64,000 nt of DNA from Myxococcales bacterium. GTDB taxonomy: Bacteria > Myxococcota_A > Polyangia > Polyangiales > Polyangiaceae. The stretch covers positions 186,001-250,000 of the forward strand of contig JADJKB010000010.1 of assembly GCA_016706225.1 (NCBI GenBank), read 5' to 3'. Below, piece after piece: positions 26,542-34,340 of this stretch. Position numbers and translations under genes: made by a program. The number at the start of each line of letters is the position of its first letter. The first letter of the stretch is position 1. The notes below the pieces were generated by a model, which was given only the letters and a program-made list of their open reading frames with translations, did no database searches and was not told the origin of the DNA.

Positions 26542-27714
26542 ATGCTTCGTCGTCGATCCCTTACGCTTGTCACCGTCGGCCTCATCGGCTCTCTGTCTGC
26601 GTTCGCCTGCGGCGGAAGCAGCGATGACTCGAGCAACAACAACACCGGAGGCAGCGGTGGCAGTACCACCGGCAAGCCCGATCCGGAGGAGCCCGGTGCC
26701 CGACCCCCGGCCCAAGGCAGCGGCGCCCCCGCCGCCGGTGCGGCGGACACGGTCGTCGCGCTCAACAAACTGTTCCTGGGTGACACCGACTACTCCGGCA
26801 ACCCGGATCCGAACGCCTGGCGCACCATCGGCTACAACCTCGACGGCCTGGTCTCGACCAAGAACGGCACCAATCACTGCAAGTACCAAGAGGGTGCGAC
26901 CAAGTCGAGTGTGCAGACCGACGGCGAGAACGGCATCGACAACTCGTTCGGCTCGAACCTGGTGAAGATCATCGCATCGCTGGCGGCCAACCCGAGCAGC
27001 ACCATCAGTGAGTCGCTCGCGTCGGGCTCCTTCACCATCATGTTGAAGATGAACAAGCTCGAGGCCAGCGCCGACCAAACGGGCATCAAAACCCTGCTGT
27101 ACGGCGGCTCGACCTTTGACGCCCTCGTGCCCGACTGCAAGGCCACGCCGACCGAGCCGAACTGCTCGGCCCCGAAGTTCGACGGCAGCGACATGTGGCC
27201 GGTGCTGCCGGAGCTGCTCACGAATGCGACCGACATCGACTCGGCCAAGGTCCAGTTCCCCTCGTCGTACGTTGCGGGTGGCACCTGGGTCAGCGGCTCC
27301 GAAGGTGATCTCAATCTGACCGTCAGCATCCAAGGTTTCAGCCTCGCGCTGAAGATCACGAAGGCCGTCATCACCGCCGATCTCGCGGGCGCTGGTGCAA
27401 CCGCCAAGGCAACCAAGGGTGTGATTGCCGGCATCATCCCGACCGAGAATCTGATCGGCGAGCTCAAGAAGGTGGCCGGCGGCTTCGACAAGACGCTGTG
27501 CGAAGGCCAGACCTTCGAGAGCATCGCTCAGCAGATCCGCGCGGCGAGCGACATCATGTCCGATGGCACCAACGGCGACCCGAGCAAGCTGTGCGACGGC
27601 ATCAGCGTGGGCTTGGGCTTCGAGGCCCTCGCCGTGCAGCTCGGGGGCATCGCCCCGAGCGCCACCCCCCCGCCGGACCCCTGCGCGGCCGGTGCGGGCG
27701 GCGCCGGAGGCTGA
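26542..27714 (+). CDS. Myxobacterial lipoprotein, unknown function
   Basis: A 390-residue lipoprotein (lipobox LSAFAC, Cys 23) with a Ser/Asn/Gly spacer and then a folded domain from about residue 70. AGGAGG lies 8 bp before the ATG. The domain contains a few paired Cys (HCKYQ, DCKATPTEPNCS, LCEGQ, LCDG) and ends in DPCAAGAGGAGG. No family recognised; the composition is like other outer-membrane lipoproteins in this window. Terminated by the hairpin at 27748. Confidence 0.8.
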   Translation: MLRRRSLTLVTVGLIGSLSAFACGGSSDDSSNNNTGGSGGSTTGKPDPEEPGARPPAQGSGAPAAGAADTVVALNKLFLGDTDYSGNPDPNAWRTIGYNLDGLVSTKNGTNHCKYQEGATKSSVQTDGENGIDNSFGSNLVKIIASLAANPSSTISESLASGSFTIMLKMNKLEASADQTGIKTLLYGGSTFDALVPDCKATPTEPNCSAPKFDGSDMWPVLPELLTNATDIDSAKVQFPSSYVAGGTWVSGSEGDLNLTVSIQGFSLALKITKAVITADLAGAGATAKATKGVIAGIIPTENLIGELKKVAGGFDKTLCEGQTFESIAQQIRAASDIMSDGTNGDPSKLCDGISVGLGFEALAVQLGGIAPSATPPPDPCAAGAGGAGG

Positions 27715-27747
27715 CCCGGAAGGGCCTGAGCGCCCGCGCGGGACCGC

Positions 27748-27784
27748 CCGAAGCCCCTCGAGACCCGGGGGGCTTCGGCGTTTT
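27748..27784 (+). terminator. Strong intrinsic terminator
   Basis: GCCCGAAGCCCC pairs with GGGGGGCTTCGGC across a short loop, giving a stem of at least 9 bp followed by GTTTTG. It lies 34 bp after the stop codon at 27714 and fits as the terminator of that lipoprotein gene. Confidence 0.8.
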
Positions 27785-27983
27785 GTGCCCCGGCGGCGGC
27801 CACGTTCGCCACCGGAAACCCACCGCTTTGAACACCGTGAAGGGCTAGCCCGTCCAAACCCTCGGCGCGGGGTCCGCGAGACGGCGGCCTTGCCATCGAC
27901 GGGTGAATTGGATTACCGCTTGCGGCCAAAGGGCCGAGGACTACGGCGCGCCGACCCGGCGCGACCGCCGACGGAGGATCAAT

Positions 27984-28601
27984 ATGTTGCGAAACAGTTG
28001 TTTGACACTGACGTTCGTGGGGCTGGCTTATCTCGCTGGTTGCACGGTGACCACCCACACCGCGGGAGAGGCGCAGGCTGGAGGCCAGCCCCCCCCGCCC
28101 GCAACAACCGAACCCGCGCCGGCTCCGACGCCCGCGCCGACCGCCGACCCGGCACCGGCGCCCAAGAAGAGCACCGCCACCGTCAACGGCGACAGCGTCT
28201 CGATTCCGGGCAACATCGTGTTCGACACCAAGAAGTCGACGCTCAAAGAGGGAGCGGGCAGCGAGGTCGTGCTCGAGCAGCTCAAGGTCTTCTTGGATGA
28301 AAATCCCCAGGTGACGAAGCTTCGCATCGAAGGTCACACCGACAACGTCGGGCAGCAGCCTGACAACGAGAAGCTGTCCGGCGAGCGCGCGCTGACCATC
28401 AAGAAGTGGCTGGTCGACAAGGGCGTCCCGAAGGAGCGCCTGATCGCCGTCGGGTTTGGTCAGAAGAAGCCCATCGCCGACAACAGCAAAGAAGAGGGCC
28501 GCGCTCAGAACCGGCGTACCGAGTTCAAGATCGCCGAGCTCAAGGGCAAACCCTACCTCGGCATGGATCCGACCGCCGGCGCCAAGGTTTTCGACCTCTG
28601 A
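27984..28601 (+). CDS. OmpA/Pal-family lipoprotein
   Basis: A 205-residue lipoprotein starting at ATG 27984 with GGAGG upstream. Lipobox LAYLAGC, then a Pro/Ala-rich linker (about residues 30-65) and an OmpA C-terminal peptidoglycan-binding domain (about 75-195): VFDTKKSTLKEGA, LRIEGHTDNVGQ, LSGERALTIKKWLVDKG and NRRTEFKI with the Asp and Arg that bind diaminopimelate. It probably tethers the outer membrane to peptidoglycan. It stands 105 bp before the cytochrome lipoprotein, possibly in the same transcript. Confidence 0.9.
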   Translation: MLRNSCLTLTFVGLAYLAGCTVTTHTAGEAQAGGQPPPPATTEPAPAPTPAPTADPAPAPKKSTATVNGDSVSIPGNIVFDTKKSTLKEGAGSEVVLEQLKVFLDENPQVTKLRIEGHTDNVGQQPDNEKLSGERALTIKKWLVDKGVPKERLIAVGFGQKKPIADNSKEEGRAQNRRTEFKIAELKGKPYLGMDPTAGAKVFDL

Positions 28602-28705
28602 GACTGAACTTGTGCGGGAAGACGGCCGTCTGACGGCGCCTTCTCGCCGCCCATGGGCCGGAGCGCTCCCACGCGCTTCGGCTCGTGTGTTATGTGGGGC
28701 GCGAG

Positions 28706-29266
28706 ATGCACCGGTTCGCGTTCATTCCCCTCGCCGCACTGCTCAGCGCATGCAGCAAAAGCCCCTCCGACATCCGTGAGTGGCGGCCATCGGATCACGA
28801 CCACACCGACAAGCCGAACGCCGCGCAGGCAGACATGACCGACGGCGGGCGGACCAGCGGGACCGGCTTCGACGAGGTCGCGTTGATGGCGTGGCGGACC
28901 AACTGTGTGCCCTGTCACGGCCTCGTCGGCCGCGGGGATGGCCCGAAGGGGCCGGCGGTCAAAGCCCGCAACCTGGCCGACCCCGAGTGGCAAGCGAGCG
29001 TCAGCGATGCACAGATCGCCGAGTCCATCCGCAACGGCAAGGGGCAGATGCCCAAGCTCAACCTGCCGGAGAGCACCGTCACTCAGCTGGTCAAGGTCGT
29101 CCGGCTGCTGAACCCTGCGCAAGCTGCGCCTGTGACCGACGGCGGCGCGCCGGCGGCGGGGGACGGAGGAGCCGCGCGGCCCAGCGACGCAGGCAAACAG
29201 CCACGCGCGCCGGGTGACGCAGGCGAGACCCCTCCGGCGTCGCCCGACGCCGGCAAACGACCATGA
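28706..29266 (+). CDS. Cytochrome c lipoprotein
   Basis: A 186-residue exported protein. Signal peptide with lipobox ALLSAC (Cys near residue 16), a linker, and one c-type cytochrome domain (about residues 55-140) with CVPCH and the likely Met ligand in GQMPKLN. The C-terminal 45 residues are Asp/Ala/Gly-rich and look disordered. I chose ATG 28706 because it starts directly at the signal peptide. The stop overlaps the next gene by 4 bp, so it is coupled to a membrane protein and an FHA-sigma54 activator. Confidence 0.88.
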   Translation: MHRFAFIPLAALLSACSKSPSDIREWRPSDHDHTDKPNAAQADMTDGGRTSGTGFDEVALMAWRTNCVPCHGLVGRGDGPKGPAVKARNLADPEWQASVSDAQIAESIRNGKGQMPKLNLPESTVTQLVKVVRLLNPAQAAPVTDGGAPAAGDGGAARPSDAGKQPRAPGDAGETPPASPDAGKRP

Positions 29267-29664
29267 GCGAGCCCGAGCCGGCGACCGGCGGCTCGTTGTG
29301 GCGGCGCCTCGCGACACGGGTGCTCGTCATCTCGGGGATCGCCTACGCCGCGTCGTTCCTGATGCCTTCGTTACCCCGCGAGCAGATCTTGGTGTTCCGG
29401 GTCGGGGCCGAGGCTCCCCTCAAACACCTGTCGGCCAGCTACACCCTGGAGGGTGAGCGTGAACCGCGGAGCGGGGTCAAGCTGAGCTACGATGGAGCGG
29501 CTCCGAAACGCGTGCAACACGTGGTCTCACTGCCCAACGGCCGCTACGTGATGGCGGTCGCGGTCGAGCGAGCCTTGCCCGACGGTGGCACGAAAGAGAC
29601 AAGCTACCTGCGGCGCGTTAACCTGGAAGGCGGCGAGACGATCTTGCCCGTCGAAGACCCATGA
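29263..29664 (+). CDS. Single-pass membrane protein of unknown function
   Basis: A 133-residue protein with one transmembrane helix (about residues 17-36) and a periplasmic beta-rich domain (LVFRVGAEAPLKHLSASYTL, RVQHVVSLPNGRYVMAVAVE). No family recognised. Its ATGA overlaps with both neighbours place it between a cytochrome c lipoprotein and the FHA-sigma54 activator, so it may be a link between the two, but no sequence feature shows this. Confidence 0.72.
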   Translation: MSEPEPATGGSLWRRLATRVLVISGIAYAASFLMPSLPREQILVFRVGAEAPLKHLSASYTLEGEREPRSGVKLSYDGAAPKRVQHVVSLPNGRYVMAVAVERALPDGGTKETSYLRRVNLEGGETILPVEDP

Positions 29665-31022
29665 GAGAGCCTGCAGCGCACACCGATCTGGCCACACGTG
29701 CGGCGGTGACCCGCGACGGGCCGCCGGACGAGCTGGTGCTGGTGGTGGTCAGCGGAAAGGCCCGCGGTCAGCGTGTTCCGGTCGGAGATCTGGTGCGCAT
29801 CGGCAAGGCACCGGACAACGATCTGGTGTTGCCCGACGACACCGTCTCCCGACATCACTGCGAGCTCTCCCGCAGCCCCACCGGGATCTTGATCCGCGAT
29901 CTGGACTCGACGAATCACACACGCGTCGGCCGCACAACCGTGCGCGAAGCCACCGTCGAATCGGGCGCCACCATCACGGTCGGAGACGTCGACGTCATCT
30001 TGCGCAGCGAGCCCAACCGCGCGCACATCTTGCCCAGCGAGGCCTCCGAGTTCGGCGAGGCGCTCGGCCCGAGCCTGGCCATGCGCACGCTGTTCGGTGT
30101 GCTCGAACACATAGCCGGGACCGACGCGCCCGTGTTGCTGGAGGGGGAGACCGGGACGGGCAAAGACGTGCTGGCGCGCAGCATTCACCAGAAGAGCCGC
30201 CACGCCGCCGAGCCGTTCGTGGTCGTCGACTGCGGCGCCATCAGCTACAACCTGATCGAGAGCGAGCTGTTCGGCCACGAGCGCGGAGCGTTCACCGGCG
30301 CGGTCGCCATGCGCCAAGGGGCGTTCGAGACCGCTGGCACCGGCACGGTGTTCCTGGACGAGGTCGGCGAGCTCCCCATCGACGTGCAGCCGAAGCTCTT
30401 GCGCGTGCTGGAGAACGGCGACTTCCGACGCGTGGGTGGCAACAAGACCTTCAAGGCCAAGGCGCGCATCTTGGCTGCGACCAAGCGCAACCTGAAGGAA
30501 GAGGTCGAGCGCGGCAAATTCCGCGAAGATCTCTACTTCCGCCTGGCGGTCGTGCCGATCCACGTGCCGGCGCTACGCCAGCGGCGTGAGGACATCCCGA
30601 TGCTGGTCGAGCACTTCCTCAGCCTCGCCAAGACGCGCGACCCGAACGCGGCCAGCGTGCACCTCGCCAAGGACACCATCTCGGCCCTCGGCGCCCACGA
30701 TTGGCCGGGCAACGTCCGGGAGCTGCGCAACGTGCTCGATCGGGCCATCTACATCGCGACGGCCAGCGGGCAGACCGACGTACGCCTCGTCGATCTCCCG
30801 GTCAGCGCCAAGACTCCGGCGGCTGGACCTGCGGCGTTCGAGTTCGACGCCAGCGAGACCTACCGCGAGGTCAAGACCCGCTTCGAGACCGAGTTCGAGA
30901 AGGCCTTCGTGGGGTGGTTGCTCGAGCGCCACGCGGGCAACATCTCCGCCGCCGCCCGCCACGCCAAGATGGACCGCAAACACCTGTACGACCTGGCGCG
31001 TAAACACGGGCTGCGCGGCTAG
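29661..31022 (+). CDS. FHA-domain sigma-54-dependent transcriptional activator
   Basis: Enhancer-binding protein of 453 residues with an FHA domain in place of a receiver. FHA residues about 25-115: VRIGKAPDNDLVLPDDTVSRHHCEL with the phosphothreonine-binding Arg, Ser and His, and LDSTNHTRVG. AAA+ about 130-365: Walker A GETGTGKD, contact loop ERGAFTGA, Walker B GTVFLDEVGELP, and WPGNVRELRN. Fis-type HTH near the C-terminus (GNISAAARHAKMDRKHLYDL). Activation probably depends on a Ser/Thr kinase rather than a His kinase, an arrangement expanded in myxobacteria. Coupled to the upstream genes by ATGA; convergent with the DUF3570 gene 10 bp away. Confidence 0.95.
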   Translation: MREPAAHTDLATRAAVTRDGPPDELVLVVVSGKARGQRVPVGDLVRIGKAPDNDLVLPDDTVSRHHCELSRSPTGILIRDLDSTNHTRVGRTTVREATVESGATITVGDVDVILRSEPNRAHILPSEASEFGEALGPSLAMRTLFGVLEHIAGTDAPVLLEGETGTGKDVLARSIHQKSRHAAEPFVVVDCGAISYNLIESELFGHERGAFTGAVAMRQGAFETAGTGTVFLDEVGELPIDVQPKLLRVLENGDFRRVGGNKTFKAKARILAATKRNLKEEVERGKFREDLYFRLAVVPIHVPALRQRREDIPMLVEHFLSLAKTRDPNAASVHLAKDTISALGAHDWPGNVRELRNVLDRAIYIATASGQTDVRLVDLPVSAKTPAAGPAAFEFDASETYREVKTRFETEFEKAFVGWLLERHAGNISAAARHAKMDRKHLYDLARKHGLRG

Positions 31023-31032
31023 AGGGTGTCGC

Positions 31033-32298
31033 TCAGAAGCCGCCGTGCACGCTGAGGCCGAGCACGTAGGCCATGGTGTCGTCCGGGGCGGTGCCGGCAA
31101 GAGTGAAGTCCTCGAGCTGGGTCTTGATGACGTCGACGCTGGCACCGGTCGAAAAATCCAGCAGCATGCCCGCCAGGCGCTCCTCCCGCGTGCCCTTCCA
31201 GCTGGCCAGGACTCCGCCGCCGACCAGGTAACTCTTGAGCGGAGACAGCTCGCGGTCTCCGGACCAGTACTGCCCCCGCGGGCCGGTCGCGGGTTCACCA
31301 CCGGTGTAGTCGTCGCTCCAGAACAGCGCGCCCGTCTGGTTGTAATAACGCAGCTTCACCGATGCCCGGAGCCACGGCAGCATGTAGCGCTCCGCCTCTA
31401 GCTCGTAGGTCTGACTCAGGATGTCCCAGGTGTCGCGGTACCCGCGCGCCCCGATCCCGACCATCATGTCCAGCCCCCGCAGGAAGTACTTGGCCTTGAT
31501 CGCGCCGGCGAAGCGCGCGCGATCCTCCGGGTGGTGCTCCTGCGCGACCTGCCCGGACGCCCCCACGACGACGCCGCGGTAGGGGTTGCCCAGGAACCCA
31601 TGGTTCAAGCCGAAGGTGAACATTGCCTGGGTCGTGAACACGGGCGTCCACGCCTGCGTCCACGCCGCACTGAACGTATCCAGATCGATGTCGAGCTCTT
31701 GGCGCTTCTTGTCGGAGGTGAAACAGCCGCTCGAGCTATCCAGCGGCGTGCGCACCGAGGGGTCACGGTTGGGCGGGTAGCTGACGTTGCAGACCTTGTC
31801 GAAACCGCGCGCATACGACAGCTCGAGCCGGGTGTTCTTCTGCAAGAAGTCCGTGCCCGCGATCACCGCGATGGACTGCGACTTGTAGTCGGACTCGGCG
31901 GCGTAGCTGTACGCCGCGGTGAGCGAGGTGTTCTTGCGCGAGAGCGTGAAGCTCCCGGATACGACGTGACGAATGTCCGTGATCGACGCCTGGGAAATCA
32001 CGTCGGGGCTCGACAGCGGGCCGGCCTTCACCGGCTCCGTCGCCCCCGTCACGATGTCCGCCTCGTAGTGAACGCCGAGGCTCAACCAATCCCAGGGCAG
32101 CGCGGTCAGCGTTGCGCCGGGGTTGTAGACGGTCATCGCGCTCTTCTCGCTCGGCTCCTGGAATGCGGCTCCGTTCAGCTCGACCTCGACCACCTGAGCC
32201 TGGGCCCTTGCGCCTGCCAGGAGCACGAGCCCGAGGCCGAGCACGCTCGGGCGGAGGCCAGCGCGGCAGGCCTTGAGGGGATGACGGCGACGAAGCAT
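31033..32298 (-). CDS. DUF3570 outer-membrane protein
   Basis: A 421-residue secreted protein with a signal peptide (cleavage after ARAQA, about residue 34) and a repetitive amphipathic beta pattern that looks like an outer-membrane barrel (LSLGVHYEADIVTGAT, RLELSYARGFDKV, VKLRYYNQTGALFW). It matches DUF3570, which commonly occurs next to DUF4266, as here. The C-terminal aromatic residue (HGGF) is usual for BAM substrates. Last gene of a four-gene minus-strand operon; its start overlaps the DUF4266 stop by one base. Confidence 0.85.
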   Translation of the reverse strand: MLRRRHPLKACRAGLRPSVLGLGLVLLAGARAQAQVVEVELNGAAFQEPSEKSAMTVYNPGATLTALPWDWLSLGVHYEADIVTGATEPVKAGPLSSPDVISQASITDIRHVVSGSFTLSRKNTSLTAAYSYAAESDYKSQSIAVIAGTDFLQKNTRLELSYARGFDKVCNVSYPPNRDPSVRTPLDSSSGCFTSDKKRQELDIDLDTFSAAWTQAWTPVFTTQAMFTFGLNHGFLGNPYRGVVVGASGQVAQEHHPEDRARFAGAIKAKYFLRGLDMMVGIGARGYRDTWDILSQTYELEAERYMLPWLRASVKLRYYNQTGALFWSDDYTGGEPATGPRGQYWSGDRELSPLKSYLVGGGVLASWKGTREERLAGMLLDFSTGASVDVIKTQLEDFTLAGTAPDDTMAYVLGLSVHGGF

Positions 32299-32534
32299 CA
32301 GTTACAGCCGCAGCCGCCTCCCTTGACTGACCCGCCGCCGATGGAGCCCTCGCGATTCTCCAGCACGTGCTGGAGCTGCGCTTCCTTGGGTGAGTCGGCC
32401 TCGAACTGCATGACTGGATCGGCCAAGATGGACCGCTGCTCCGGCCGAACGGTCGCGCAGGCCCCCAGGGTGATCAGCATCGACGTGAGGACGACGGTGA
32501 GGACGGCTCGCGTGTATGTGGGCGCGTTCTTCAT
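32298..32534 (-). CDS. DUF4266 small lipoprotein
   Basis: A 78-residue lipoprotein (lipobox ITLGAC, Cys about 26). The mature part ends with the DUF4266 signature: LADPVMQF, HVLENREGSIGG and GGGCGCN at the very C-terminus. The terminal Cys-Gly-Cys could carry a modification or metal, but this is not known. It is three bases downstream of the SH3 protein gene and overlaps the DUF3570 gene by one base. Confidence 0.88.
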   Translation of the reverse strand: MKNAPTYTRAVLTVVLTSMLITLGACATVRPEQRSILADPVMQFEADSPKEAQLQHVLENREGSIGGGSVKGGGCGCN

Positions 32535-32537
32535 GGC

Positions 32538-33302
32538 TCAGAAGTAGGTCCCTAGACCCCCGTAGTAGGTCTGCACGTTTGTGTACGAATCCTCAGTGAA
32601 GAGGATGGTGTTGTTGGCCTCGGCGCGGATCAGAATGCGCCAGCGCAGGGACAGCAGGAACCCGCCGCCGGCGCGGGCGTGGAAGAAGTCCGCCTCGCTG
32701 CGCACGAACTCGTCGTTCGGCTTCTCGTGCATGCCCCCCCCGCCGATGTGCACGAAGGGCGCGACCGGCCAGTCGGGCATCAAGATCAGCGTCGCACCCA
32801 CGCCGTACACGTAGCGGCGCGAGTCCTTCTGCAGCGCGAGACCGACGTAGGGCTCGATGGCAATGGCGGGGGCGAGCACCCCAGCCGGGCGCAGCTCCAC
32901 GTAGCCGTCGTGGTCGAACAACCCGGCCATCATCGCAAACCCGCCGTGGGCGGTCTGCAGCGCAGGGGGCGCAAAAAAGCCGGGTTTGACCGAGCCTTCG
33001 GGGGCGTCCGGCCCGGCGGCGACCGCCTCCACCGTGTCGCCGAGCACGTAGGCAATTCGGCCGTCGGGCATGGCGACCTTGAGCCAGTACCCTGAGCTCT
33101 CGCGCCCCTCGATCAGGAAGGTCTCACCCCGAGTCGCGACGTAGATCACCCGGTGCGACACGCCAGGGCCAGAGCGCAGCTCCGCTTCCGCGGTCACCAC
33201 CTTCGCGAATGCGTCGACGTCTTCGTCTTCGTCGGCAGCGTGCAGCGATGCGGTCGCCAACAGTAGCGACAGGAGCGCGGCCAGTGATGGGAGCGACCTC
33301 AT
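32538..33302 (-). CDS. Exported SH3-domain / outer-membrane-like protein
   Basis: A 254-residue exported protein starting at ATG 33302. Signal peptide to about residue 22, an SH3b-like domain (about 30-95: VVTAEAELRSGPGVSHRVIYVATRG, WLKVAMPDGRIAYVLGDTV), then a beta-rich C-terminal half that resembles an eight-stranded OMP barrel and ends in YYGGLGTYF. SH3b usually binds cell-wall peptides, so this could connect the wall and the outer membrane. Overlaps the upstream lipoprotein by 4 bp. The longer frame upstream to 33770 is a shadow of that gene. Confidence 0.78.
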   Translation of the reverse strand: MRSLPSLAALLSLLLATASLHAADEDEDVDAFAKVVTAEAELRSGPGVSHRVIYVATRGETFLIEGRESSGYWLKVAMPDGRIAYVLGDTVEAVAAGPDAPEGSVKPGFFAPPALQTAHGGFAMMAGLFDHDGYVELRPAGVLAPAIAIEPYVGLALQKDSRRYVYGVGATLILMPDWPVAPFVHIGGGGMHEKPNDEFVRSEADFFHARAGGGFLLSLRWRILIRAEANNTILFTEDSYTNVQTYYGGLGTYF

Positions 33303-33787
33303 TGCGTGGAGAACTTGGTAGCCCAGTCTTCGATGACCTTGGCCGCCGCTTGATCCGCGGCCTGCGAGAGGTCGAACACAACCCGGGGATGCGCACTCTT
33401 GCCGATGGGCCGGTTGAGGAGCGGAGCGAGCTTTGGATCGAGCTGCATTTTTGCTTGTGCTGCCGCGTAGTTGGTCTTCGCTTGTGGAGCGATGGGGCCG
33501 GTCGGGATCCCGGTCGGCGAAGTGCAGCTGTCGCCCACCAAGGGTGTGTAGTCGGTCATGCGGAAGCTGGTCACGTTGAAGTGGCAGCTGCCATTGCCGT
33601 CGCCTTTGCCGGGATCGCCCGGTCCGCATTTGAACGCGAACAACTGCGGCTCCACACTGCAGTAGTAGAAGTTCTCTTCGTACACCACGTCGGCAATGTT
33701 GAAGTCCTGCCCGGGCTCCACGGTCGTGCACGCCGCGAGCGCGGGCAGGAGCGCGACCCAAAAGATCCATGGCAGCGACGGCTTCAC
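33299..33787 (-). CDS. Lipoprotein with CxxxxC...SCH motif, unknown function
   Basis: A lipoprotein of about 162 residues if it starts at GTG 33787, which gives a good signal peptide (VKPSLPWIFWVALLPALAAC); an ATG at 33871 is also in frame. After the lipid Cys come YYCSVEPQLFAFKCGPG and GNGSCHFN, three Cys and a His in an arrangement reminiscent of cytochrome-like sites, although the strict CxxCH is absent. First gene of the operon that continues with the SH3, DUF4266 and DUF3570 genes. Confidence 0.7.
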   Translation of the reverse strand: MKPSLPWIFWVALLPALAACTTVEPGQDFNIADVVYEENFYYCSVEPQLFAFKCGPGDPGKGDGNGSCHFNVTSFRMTDYTPLVGDSCTSPTGIPTGPIAPQAKTNYAAAQAKMQLDPKLAPLLNRPIGKSAHPRVVFDLSQAADQAAAKVIEDWATKFSTQ

Positions 33788-34001
33788 GGCACGGGAAGCT
33801 AACAAACGCGGGCGCACGGTGACAGCTTCCGCTTCAGCCCCTGCTCGGAGCGGTGCGAGCACCTCCCACATAAATAAGTGCCCGTGTCGGATCAGGCTTG
33901 AGCCGGGTCCCAGGTCCCACTAACAGTTTGCCCCATCAGCCATCCGAGTGGCAGGATTACCTACACGGTCTTACTGTATCCTACCTCTTGAGCTTGCGCG
34001 G

Positions 34002-34072
34002 TTCGGGCAACCGGACCCCGCGCCCAGACATCCGACTTTGCTGCGCCGCCGGCCGCGTTGGGCCGGTTTTTT
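34002..34072 (+). ncRNA. Candidate structured small RNA or leader ending in an intrinsic terminator
   Basis: The 311-bp gap between the divergent genes at 33787 and 34099 is not coding. Its right half folds: CGGTT and AACCG close a small loop inside an outer GCGCGG...CCGCGC stem (about 34009-34040), followed by the strong terminator at 34049-34072. No family was recognised, and a convincing promoter was not found, so an independent sRNA and an attenuator leader for the downstream genes are both possible. Confidence 0.35.
34049..34072 (+). terminator. Rho-independent terminator before gene 34099
   Basis: CCGGCC, loop GCGTTG, GGCCGG and then six T residues: a textbook plus-strand terminator. 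It stands 27 bp before the next plus-strand ATG, while the gene to its left runs the other way, so it must end a transcript that begins inside the gap. Confidence 0.8.
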
Positions 34073-34098
34073 CGGGGGATCTCACTGGACGCGCCCAC

Positions 34099-34287
34099 AT
34101 GCTGTTGATGGTCAAATCGCCGGTTCTCTACCTGGTTGCTCTGATCCCGCTCGTGCTCCTCTTGGGCTCCGGCCTCATGGGCGCCCAGTTCGCCGTTCTG
34201 GGGCTGACTCTGGGGATTTTCTTCGGCACTCTCACGCTCAGGCGACCCGCAGTGGGCCGTGCCGCTTCCCCCCAGTCCAGCACCTGA
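34099..34287 (+). CDS. Small two-helix membrane protein
   Basis: A 62-residue hydrophobic protein with two probable helices (SPVLYLVALIPLVLLLGSG and QFAVLGLTLGIFFGTLTL) and a basic C-terminus. No RBS is evident and no family is recognised, so it could be a chance frame, but the hydrophobicity pattern and GC-rich third positions favour a real gene. Followed by the TIGR04552-type gene 53 bp later. Confidence 0.5.
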   Translation: MLLMVKSPVLYLVALIPLVLLLGSGLMGAQFAVLGLTLGIFFGTLTLRRPAVGRAASPQSST

Positions 34288-34340
34288 AGCAGAGCTCCGA
34301 AAACGAAAGCGCCCCGGAGTCCGGCGAGCGCCCGTCGGCC

